Shown: piece by piece, positions 1 to 5,825 of the stretch
Numbering within the stretch: the first letter of the stretch is position 1
Layout of the letters: each line of letters begins with the position of its first letter
DNA from: Chloroflexota bacterium
GTDB taxonomy: Bacteria > Chloroflexota > UBA4733
Assembly: GCA_023489405.1 (NCBI GenBank)
Contig: JAMDCW010000064.1
Location: forward strand, 1 to 8,061
Direction: 5' to 3'
Length of the DNA stretch: 8,061 nucleotides
Program-made: the position numbers and the translations under genes
Notes under the pieces: generated by a model
What the model was told of the DNA's origin: nothing
Database searches by the model: none
Seen by the model: only the letters and a program-made list of their open reading frames with translations

Positions 1-2262
1 GTGCGCGTCGTGCTCGAAAAATGCTCCGGAGTACGGCAAGAAGCGATAGTATGTTTCGACGAGGCCGGGCTGGTGCGCGCGGAAGTTCGTCTCCCAGTAG
101 TTGTTCGTCGCCCAACCGAGCAAGAGCCCTCGCGCCAGGCTGAACTGCTCGTGATTTTTGCCGAACGTGAAATCGCCCAGTTGTACCATCGGTGTCGTTG
201 GACTGGCGACGAAGATGCCGAAGAGGCCGTTGCTGAGATCCAACCAGCGCTGGACGGTGAAGTAGTCGCGACAGGCACCACGCAGTTGATCGCGCTCCGG
301 CACGACTGCCTGCCCGCCAACGTCGAAGCAGCAGCGGACATTGGGGATGTCCAGCGGGAAAGCCAGATACGTCGCTTCGGGCGCGGTCTGATCAGTCATC
401 TCCCAGCGTGATCGACACTCGACATAATTGGCAAAGTCCGGCAGGAACACTTCTTGAATGAGGTTATCGACACCGGGAGCAGCGAGGCGTTGGGTAACGC
501 GGATACCGAGGTTGTTATGCTCGACGGTGTGCTCGAGAACGGCAGCCGGTCCGCGTCGCTCTGCCGGCCAGTCGCTCCGCCAGCCGCGCTGTGGCGGAAT
601 GGCGGACCCTGGGGGAGACCAGAGCAATCGTCGAGGATAGGGGTGGGCTTCCTCCGCGATACGTTCATGGACGAACCCGTGGAATGGCCAGCCGGCATGC
701 GGGTCAACCAGCTCGCGAGCGAGGGCTTTGTCGAACCAGCTACGGATACCGCCTCGCTCGCGGTCGAAAACGAGGCGATAGCGGTCGGTCTCGACCACAT
801 CTTCTGCTGAGCGGGTGCTCCTTAGTGGGGCAAGCTGGTGCCGCGTGACGACGGTGTAACCAAAGGCAGGGAGGCGCAGCGCGTGCATGCTGTATGCGGG
901 CTGGCGGGGGCGGTCTTGCCAATGGCGCGAGGCTGTGGGGTCGCTCGCACGACCGTACTGGCGTTCTGGGGCGAAGTCCGGTACCAGTTGGGCTACCGTT
1001 CGCTCCCAGGGCAAAGGGTTGAAGAGGAAGAATGCGTCGTCGGGTTCCCGTGAGATGTGCCGGGCGAGTTCGGCTACGCCGTCACGGGCGAGCAGAAGCG
1101 AGAGACTACGAGCTTGATGAGCATAGCTGGCTTTGTGTATCCATTGGGCGAGCGTGTCTTCGTGGTATGGCTCGCGAACGGAGATGTTTGCTCCCCAGGT
1201 GTGTTCGTCCCAAAAGTTGAGGGCGTGCTGAGCGGCGCTTCGCAGCGCCTCACGGGAAGTTTGCGTAGGAGGACGCTCATGGTGGAGACTCCGAAGCGCG
1301 GCGTGGGCGCTATCGGCGAGGAAGAGGCGCTCGCGATTCGCCCGGTTGATTGCCGTCTCTCGGGCACTCGAGCCGCACCCGAAGTTCCAATAGTCCGTCC
1401 AATCGCCTCGACAGATGGGGAGGTGGTCGGCGTGCATATCGACGACCTGCCACCATTCATCCGGTAGCGCCATACGTAGGCGTGGCTTCTCGCCTCGCGC
1501 GTTCCATTCCCGGATAAAGCCGCCGAGTGCCTCGTCAGCGCTCCCGTTGTCGCCGGAAGGATGGAAGATCTGGAGCATCAACACCGGAAGAGGATAGTGG
1601 ATCTCTGCCAGCCAGCGATCGAGGCGCGGCCACCACTCCTCGGCAAAGGCGCGTGCATCACGGCCGATCCCCATCTCTCGCGCCAGTCCATAGGAGAAGC
1701 CATTCCAAGCGAGTAGAGAGCGCCCACTCGGCGCTTGCCAGTGGAAAGCCAGTGGTTGTGGCTGGAGAGCGCCGCCAAAGTGCGTATTGATCGCCATACT
1801 GAAGCCCTGGATGCCAAGGTCGATGAGGATATCGACGAGTGGCCAGTTTTCACCGTTGACATCGCTGTTCATCGCCGAGCAGACCGTTGTTCCCAAGGTC
1901 TGCTCGATCGTCCGTAGTCGATTGAAGCTGCGCAAAAGCTGCGCTGTATCGTAGAGTGGGGTGATGTTGCAGAGCATTGCTGTCACTTCGGCACGGCCAG
2001 CGCTCACCAGACGTTTGAGACGCTCGACTTCTCGACTTGAGCTGTGCTGGAGCCAGTACTCCAGCACGCTGGTAGTCTCTATTGTCCACCGGAAGGCGTC
2101 ATCGCCATCGCGTCCGGCATCGAGGTCGCGCTCGGCGAGCGCTATGGCTTCATCGAGGAAACGCCGGTGTAAGTCCCACACTACCGGCTGGTCGTGGGTA
2201 TAGCCGATGTCTGTATGGCTGTGGTGGATGAGATAAATTGTCTCGACTCCACTGGCTGTCAT
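1..2262 (-). CDS. GH38-like glycosidase (alpha-mannosidase superfamily), partial: 3' end beyond the left edge
   Basis: A single frame reads from ATG at 2262 to base 1 without a stop (754 codons); the C-terminus lies outside the window. A purine-rich ribosome site (GGAGAGAAGGAAGAGG) sits just upstream of the ATG. The N-terminus has HHSHTDIGYT, matching the HxHxDxGW zinc motif of glycoside hydrolase family 38; His16 and Asp18 are the likely metal ligands. NSDVNGENW follows, where Asp134 is the candidate nucleophile and zinc ligand (classical enzymes have DPFG here). Further GH38-like blocks are QIFHPSGDNGS (from 231), GDWTDYWNFGCGSSARE (around 286-302) and DEHTWGA (352-358), where His354 may be the last zinc ligand. 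The remainder should be the beta-sandwich C-terminal half. No signal peptide is visible, so a cytoplasmic glycosidase acting on oligosaccharides is inferred; substrate unknown. It could belong to a GH38-related DUF family rather than a true mannosidase. Family call firm, specificity not. Confidence 0.85.
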   Translation of the reverse strand, partial: MTASGVETIYLIHHSHTDIGYTHDQPVVWDLHRRFLDEAIALAERDLDAGRDGDDAFRWTIETTSVLEYWLQHSSSREVERLKRLVSAGRAEVTAMLCNITPLYDTAQLLRSFNRLRTIEQTLGTTVCSAMNSDVNGENWPLVDILIDLGIQGFSMAINTHFGGALQPQPLAFHWQAPSGRSLLAWNGFSYGLAREMGIGRDARAFAEEWWPRLDRWLAEIHYPLPVLMLQIFHPSGDNGSADEALGGFIREWNARGEKPRLRMALPDEWWQVVDMHADHLPICRGDWTDYWNFGCGSSARETAINRANRERLFLADSAHAALRSLHHERPPTQTSREALRSAAQHALNFWDEHTWGANISVREPYHEDTLAQWIHKASYAHQARSLSLLLARDGVAELARHISREPDDAFFLFNPLPWERTVAQLVPDFAPERQYGRASDPTASRHWQDRPRQPAYSMHALRLPAFGYTVVTRHQLAPLRSTRSAEDVVETDRYRLVFDRERGGIRSWFDKALARELVDPHAGWPFHGFVHERIAEEAHPYPRRLLWSPPGSAIPPQRGWRSDWPAERRGPAAVLEHTVEHNNLGIRVTQRLAAPGVDNLIQEVFLPDFANYVECRSRWEMTDQTAPEATYLAFPLDIPNVRCCFDVGGQAVVPERDQLRGACRDYFTVQRWLDLSNGLFGIFVASPTTPMVQLGDFTFGKNHEQFSLARGLLLGWATNNYWETNFRAHQPGLVETYYRFLPYSGAFFEHDAH

Positions 2263-2589
2263 TTCCTCTTCCTTCTCTCCGCTTCCCCCGGCAGTGGTAT
2301 GGTCTTCTTACGCATGACCGAGCTGGTAACGTACGTGTGCGCTCGCGCTACCAAGGAAAAGATCGATCGACGTTGGGGTTCTACGCCGTTCTTACGACGG
2401 CTAGATGGTTTGGTTGGGTAAGGGAGAAATAGCGGCGTCGCTTCCCTCTATCTCTACACGCGTGTTTCTCCATCAGTAGGATTCTTAACTTAAAGGATAT
2501 CGCTACTCCATTACATTCTGTACTACGGGAATGGACGTGCTGTTGTTGCCTGCCCACTCTTCGTATCATATGTTTTTCTCGCCGCGTGA

Positions 2590-2618
2590 ATAGTGTACGC
2601 TCACTTGCGGCGTGTCAA
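2590..2618 (-). promoter_or_regulatory. Candidate sigma-70-type promoter for the GH38-like gene
   Basis: Read on the minus strand there is a perfect TTGACA -35 box (2618-2613), a 17-base spacer, and CACTAT as a weak -10 box (2595-2590; three of six matches to TATAAT). Transcription would start near 2583 and give a leader of about 320 bases before the GH38 start at 2262. The -35 and spacing are good and the -10 is poor, so this is a candidate only. The overlapping inverted repeat suggests control by a DNA-binding protein. Confidence 0.35.
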
Positions 2619-2621
2619 GTG
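2602..2621. promoter_or_regulatory. Inverted repeat overlapping the -35 box, possible operator
   Basis: The sequence is CACTTGcggcgtgtCAAGTG: perfect 6-base arms around an 8-base centre. Its right arm overlaps the TTGACA box of the candidate minus-strand promoter, the usual place for a repressor to block polymerase. No regulator gene lies in the window, so the binding protein is unknown. A 6-base arm can occur by chance; its position is what makes it worth noting. Confidence 0.35.
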
Positions 2622-2710
2622 CTGGACTATACCCCTATTCCGGACACCATCATCATAAGACGGCAGAGGCAGGGTATGGGTTTTCTGGTCTGAAAATGCC
2701 CCACCCCCAA

Positions 2711-2736
2711 CCCCTCCCCAGCTTGCTGGGGAGGGG
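2711..2736. repeat. GC-rich palindrome, dispersed (REP-like) repeat type
   Basis: CCCCTCCCCAGC and GCTGGGGAGGGG form a perfect 12-base-pair stem with only two bases (TT) between the arms, flanked on the left by a C-rich run (CCCCACCCCCAA) and on the right by CTTCCC. C-rich palindromes of this form are common as dispersed intergenic repeats in several bacterial groups. It lies about 150 bases beyond the bluB stop codon. There is no T-run after the stem on either strand, so it is not a standard intrinsic terminator, though so strong a hairpin may still stabilise or end the bluB transcript. Confidence 0.65.
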
Positions 2737-2883
2737 CTTCCCATCCGCGCGGGCGGCGGCGCACCGCCATGGGGTCTGGTCTGTTATTCTGCCGCTGACG
2801 CCGCCAGCGCTCGCCAGTGCGGTGATCTTCTTCACTCCACAGCGCTACTTTGTCCAGTGTCTGGCTGTTACTGGCCTCAAAGG

Positions 2884-3648
2884 TTAGATGGGCACATCCA
2901 AGGGGTCTTCTTCGAGAAGTGGGGCAAGCTGCTTCCACTCCCCACGCTCTTTCATGCCCCACTGCTCGTAGTGGACTAACTCTCTGAGCGGGGTGCGATT
3001 GCGCCAGCCACTCGTCTGCAAGAGTGGGTGCTCTGGAAAGCCGGCCGCTGGGTAGCCTAGGCAGAGGTAAGCGACGGGAATCACGTGCGGGGGGATGTTG
3101 AGGATGGCGCGCAGTTGGGGAAGCTTCAGGATCGACACCCAGCCGGTGCCGATTCCTTCTACTCGGGCAGCCAGCCAGAGGTTTTCGATGGCGCAGCAAG
3201 TCGAGTAGACATCGGTTTCGGGGATGCTGTTTCTGCCAATGACGGCTGGCCCGGCGGCCAGTGGATCACAGGTCACACAGAGGTTGATGGGTGCGTCTAA
3301 GATGCCCTCGAGCTTGAAGCTCAAGTACTGAGAACGGCGCGGCTCATCGAAGAAGCAAGCTGCCGCTTGGCGTTCGCGATCAAACAGCTCTTTCACCCTG
3401 AGTCGCGTTTCTCTGTCGCGAATGAGGAGGAAGCTCCACGGCTGCATGAAGCCGACGGAGGGTGCGTGATGAGCAGCAGCCAGGATACGGGCAAGAGCAT
3501 CATCCGGAATTGGATCTGCGGCGAAGGTGCGAATATCGCGCCGGCCGGTAATTGCCGCATATAGTGCTCGTCGCGCCTCTGCGGGGAAACGTCCCGGTGG
3601 CACATCACCCGCCGTCACGGTTCTCGACTGTGCTTCGTGCTTGACCAT
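2884..3648 (-). CDS. bluB: 5,6-dimethylbenzimidazole synthase BluB
   Basis: The 254-residue protein is a nitroreductase-fold flavoenzyme of the BluB family. BluB uses O2 to break down reduced FMN to 5,6-dimethylbenzimidazole, the lower axial ligand of cobalamin, in the cytoplasm. Visible family blocks are the early RRDIRTF (36-42), APSVGFMQPW (62-71), a central DVYSTCCAIENLWLAAR (146-162), GTGWVSI (167-173) and the C-terminal LCLGYP...F...P.L...GW..R.PL..L..YEQWG (196-231). The Asp in RRDIR and the Ser in GWVSI probably correspond to residues important in the Sinorhizobium enzyme. The protein is slightly longer than usual because of about 25 N-terminal residues and a short charged tail. AGGAGG four bases before the ATG supports the start. 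No other cobalamin gene is adjacent, and no B12-box riboswitch motif was seen upstream. It may be read alone or run on toward the GH38 gene on the same strand, but that gap is 621 bases. Confidence 0.92.
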   Translation of the reverse strand: MVKHEAQSRTVTAGDVPPGRFPAEARRALYAAITGRRDIRTFAADPIPDDALARILAAAHHAPSVGFMQPWSFLLIRDRETRLRVKELFDRERQAAACFFDEPRRSQYLSFKLEGILDAPINLCVTCDPLAAGPAVIGRNSIPETDVYSTCCAIENLWLAARVEGIGTGWVSILKLPQLRAILNIPPHVIPVAYLCLGYPAAGFPEHPLLQTSGWRNRTPLRELVHYEQWGMKERGEWKQLAPLLEEDPLDVPI

Positions 3649-3754
3649 CTATCCTCCTGCCATAGTGGTGCTCTACGCGTTGCAAGGCGCGTGAGCACTC
3701 CCCCTCCGTGCTCTGGTGACACATACCACGTCTTCAGCAGTCTAGCCACGACGA

Positions 3755-3773
3755 GCGATAAGTCTCCTATCGC
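3755..3773. promoter_or_regulatory. Inverted repeat between divergent bluB and dltD
   Basis: GCGATA and TATCGC form a perfect 6-base inverted repeat separated by 7 bases (agtctcc). It lies in the 269-base divergent region, about 107 bases from the bluB start and 145 from the dltD start. A second weak inverted repeat, GAGCAC...GTGCTC, lies at 3693-3713. No clear -35/-10 pair was found for either gene. The repeats could be operators or chance; neither is followed by a T-run, so they are not terminators. Confidence 0.2.
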
Positions 3774-3917
3774 GTTTCTCGTGCGCCCTAGCCGTGCTCA
3801 TACACTCAACCGTCATTCTTAACCCAGCTTGCAACCCACTCTCGACGTTTTCAAACGATACTGAAGGAAATCGTGGCGCCCTGTCTGTGGGATGTACCAG
3901 GTGGAGTTGAGTGAGGT

Positions 3918-5300
3918 ATGGATAGCTCATCTGAGCCGGCGGCATCGTTCCCTGCCGGCATCGTTGCCGCTGCTCTCGCTCTCCTCATTACGGTTACGCT
4001 CTGTCTCAGCGCCGAATCCTATGCTGTTCATCAAGCCAAGGGCTTTCTCCAGACGCTGAGCCTCCAGCCACAGCCGATCAAATGGGAAAGTCTCACATTC
4101 CAGCGAGCAGCCTACGCCGCAGGCTCGTGGCTGCCTACTTACGGCAGCAGTGAGCTCTACTGCTGCGGTGATCCCTATCGTGGTTCCCAGCTCTTCCGTA
4201 CGATGCCCACAGGCTTCGATATCTTCGCGGTGGGTCGAGCTGGTACCGGTGATCTCATGTTCCTCGAAACGTTCGGCGCTTTAGGTGGTGAGCTGCACGG
4301 TAAAAAGGTCATCATCTCGGACTCGGCGCCCTGGTTCTTCGGCCGTCAAGGGATCAACCCTCAGGCCTATTCCGGAAATTTTTCTCCGGAGATCGCTGAG
4401 ATGTTTATTTACGATGCACCGCTCTCTCCATCGGTGCTCGAAGGCGGCGCCCGCCTCATGGCCAAGTATCCAGGCACGCTCATTGCGCGGCCGCTCTTGC
4501 GCGCAGGTGTAGAGAATCTCGCCGCCGGCACTCCTCTACACCTCGCGGCCTACTGGGTGCTCAAGCCTCTCGGACAGCTTGATGCGTTCATCAAGCAGAT
4601 GCAGGATGTCTATCAGTCACTCCAGTTCATGAAGGCCCATCCAGCGCTGGCAGAGGATGCTTTGCCGGTCCGCCGGCATGCCCTCAACTGGCCAGCACTC
4701 GTCCGCTCTGGTACGCGGATCACGCAGCGGGAGAGTGGCCTCACGCCGTTCGGCTTTGCCACCCCGGTCGTGCGTCAACTGCAGCATAACCGGGCGTATC
4801 AGCAGGCGTTGCGCCTCTACTGTGAAGGCAAAACGAATCGGGAGGGACACGTCTATCCCTACCCTTACGGCTGGCAGAATTCGATGGAGCACTCTGCCGA
4901 ATGGACGGCGCTCTCGCTCGAGCTGCAGGCGCTTGGTGAGCTTCACGCGCAAACGCTCGTCTGGAGTATCCCGATGCCCGGGCTGTATGACGATGAAACG
5001 TTCCTCTCTCTCCCTGCTCGCGAGCACTACTATCAGAAGTTCGAACAGGTCACGGCTCGACCTCACGTCATTGCCCTCGATTTCCGCAGCCATGATGAAG
5101 ATCGCTATTTCCTTCACGATACCGGCGCCCACTTCACGGCACGCGGGTGGATATTTGCTGATCGTGCCGCTGACCTCTTCTGGCACGGCGCTTCTCAAGC
5201 CGCTATTCAAGCTGCCGGGCGGCAACTGGAGCAAGCTGCTCCCAAAGAAGGATTGCCTCCGCCCTCCCCGCTGTACTGTTTTGCTCTCGGCCGGCGGTAG
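3918..5300 (+). CDS. dltD: DltD-type D-alanyl transfer protein (SGNH-like, membrane anchored)
   Basis: The 460-residue protein has one N-terminal membrane segment (about 13-31) and a large domain predicted to lie outside the membrane. Just after the anchor is YGSSEL (75-80), the DltD form of the SGNH-hydrolase serine motif. Near the end, DTGAHFTARGW (401-411) supplies the likely catalytic Asp401 and His405. FAVGRAGTGDLMF (103-115) and VIISDSAPWF (131-140) also fit the DltD fold. In the known pathway DltD works with DltB and DltX in the last step, moving D-alanine onto teichoic acid at the cell surface. It is first in this operon, 25 bases before dltC, whereas dltD is usually last. The ribosome site before the ATG is weak (GGAG or GAGG within GTGGAGTTGAGTGAGG). 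Odd points are two adjacent cysteines directly after the serine motif and an extra residue between the catalytic Asp and His compared with the usual DxxH. Confidence 0.88.
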   Translation: MDSSSEPAASFPAGIVAAALALLITVTLCLSAESYAVHQAKGFLQTLSLQPQPIKWESLTFQRAAYAAGSWLPTYGSSELYCCGDPYRGSQLFRTMPTGFDIFAVGRAGTGDLMFLETFGALGGELHGKKVIISDSAPWFFGRQGINPQAYSGNFSPEIAEMFIYDAPLSPSVLEGGARLMAKYPGTLIARPLLRAGVENLAAGTPLHLAAYWVLKPLGQLDAFIKQMQDVYQSLQFMKAHPALAEDALPVRRHALNWPALVRSGTRITQRESGLTPFGFATPVVRQLQHNRAYQQALRLYCEGKTNREGHVYPYPYGWQNSMEHSAEWTALSLELQALGELHAQTLVWSIPMPGLYDDETFLSLPAREHYYQKFEQVTARPHVIALDFRSHDEDRYFLHDTGAHFTARGWIFADRAADLFWHGASQAAIQAAGRQLEQAAPKEGLPPPSPLYCFALGRR

Positions 5301-5325
5301 CTTGACGGAGAAAGGATGAAGGGTC

Positions 5326-5592
5326 ATGACGGTCAATCTGGAAACCGATGTCGTACGGCGCATTGTAGAGGCGCTCGCTGCCGCAACCGGGAGTGGTGAC
5401 GTGCGCAAGCAGTTGGATCTCCCGCTGTATGATCTTGGCCTGCTCGATTCGTTCACCACGGTGAATCTCATGCTCGAGCTTGAAGCGGCATTCGGCCTGG
5501 AGATCTCGCCTACCGATGTCGACCGGGCTGCTTGGGCGACGCCGCGTTTGTTCATTGCCGACATCGTGCGCCGTCTCGCAGCGCGGACATAA
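5326..5592 (+). CDS. dltC: D-alanyl carrier protein DltC
   Basis: This 88-residue acyl-carrier-type protein has the phosphopantetheine site GLLDSF (38-43), with Ser42 as the attachment residue. The flanks are strongly DltC-like: LDLPLYDLGLLDSFTTV before and within the site, and an FGLEISPTDVDRAAWATP block after it, matching the ITEFDRDVWNTP region of Bacillus DltC. It carries D-alanine as a thioester from DltA to the membrane acyltransferase DltB, in the cytoplasm. The length fits the family (about 78-90). AAAGGA nine bases before the ATG supports the start. It is 25 bases after dltD and only two bases before dltX, so it is clearly in the same transcript. The DltC-specific DRxxWxTP block argues against a general fatty-acid ACP. 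Confidence 0.93.
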   Translation: MTVNLETDVVRRIVEALAAATGSGDVRKQLDLPLYDLGLLDSFTTVNLMLELEAAFGLEISPTDVDRAAWATPRLFIADIVRRLAART

Positions 5593-5594
5593 CC

Positions 5595-5807
5595 ATGAAT
5601 ACGGTGAACCGGCAGCCTGGGCAGCGCGAGTGGCCCTGGCCCTTTTCCTTGCAGCCCTTTCTCTATCTCTGCCGGCGTCTCTGGGCGATGGCTGTGGTGC
5701 GATTGGCACTTTTGACAGTCTACTATCTCTTGCTCATTGCTGCGCTCATCATGCTTTACGGAAATAGCGTCTACAAGCCGCCTCCCTTTATCTATCAGGG
5801 TTTCTAG
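5595..5807 (+). CDS. dltX: DltX small membrane protein of D-alanylation
   Basis: This 70-residue protein has one membrane helix (about 37-55, LALLTVYYLLLIAALIMLY) and ends in PPPFIYQGF. The C-terminal FIY..F ending is the hallmark of DltX, where the tyrosine (here Tyr67) is thought to accept D-alanine from DltB before DltD passes it on. It lies directly upstream of dltA, as dltX does in Firmicutes. The ATG at 5595, two bases after the dltC stop, is preferred although it has no clear ribosome site, so coupling to dltC translation is likely. A start at the in-frame ATG at 5688 would give only 39 residues. The usual DltX is about 45-50 residues, so the N-terminal 31, including a WPW and a CRR segment, are either an extension or partly untranslated. 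An upstream in-frame ATG at 5532 lies inside dltC and is unlikely. Confidence 0.85.
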   Translation: MNTVNRQPGQREWPWPFSLQPFLYLCRRLWAMAVVRLALLTVYYLLLIAALIMLYGNSVYKPPPFIYQGF

Positions 5808-5825
5808 GCTGGAAAGGGATAGCCT

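Larger units (their letters stand above)
2263..2883. other. 621-base intergenic region between two minus-strand genes
   Basis: No convincing gene is seen here on either strand; the short open frames lack family signatures and good ribosome sites. It holds the GH38 gene's ribosome site (2263-2280), a long possible leader, a candidate promoter with an inverted repeat at its -35 box (2590-2621), and a GC-rich palindrome (2711-2736). Within the possible leader are a 10-bp perfect palindrome ACACGCGTGT (2456-2465) and a 7-base inverted repeat GGAGAAA/TTTCTCC (2423-2429 and 2465-2471), which could fold in the RNA. The part around 2440-2590 is more AT-rich than the coding regions, as expected for a regulatory stretch. 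Confidence 0.6.

Noticed and set aside
1..1467. Several plus-strand open frames (for example 1-411, 454-810, 1057-1467)
   Set aside because: They lie antisense to the continuous GH38-like frame, have no family signature and no convincing ribosome sites.
396..2089. Short minus-strand frames (396-800, 1074-1460, 1578-1862, 1850-2089)
   Set aside because: They are in other frames from the 754-codon GH38-like reading, which carries all the recognisable motifs.
2711..2736. Intrinsic terminator for bluB
   Set aside because: The hairpin is strong, but no T-run follows it on either strand and it lies about 150 bases beyond the stop codon; a repeat element fits better.
2627..3199. 190-residue minus-strand frame overlapping bluB and the GC-rich repeat
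   Set aside because: It overlaps bluB out of frame and reads through the palindromic repeat; its Arg/Pro-rich composition is typical of a shadow frame.
3649..3917. Cobalamin riboswitch upstream of bluB
   Set aside because: No GCCACTG-type B12 box was found on the minus strand and the space is short; a covariance search would be needed to exclude a divergent form.
4657..5319. 220-residue plus-strand frame within dltD
   Set aside because: It is an Arg/Ser-rich out-of-frame shadow of dltD, which has the family motifs on both sides.
4617..5564. 315-residue minus-strand frame opposite dltD and dltC
   Set aside because: It is antisense to two clear dlt genes and has no recognisable motif; long antisense frames are common in GC-rich coding DNA.
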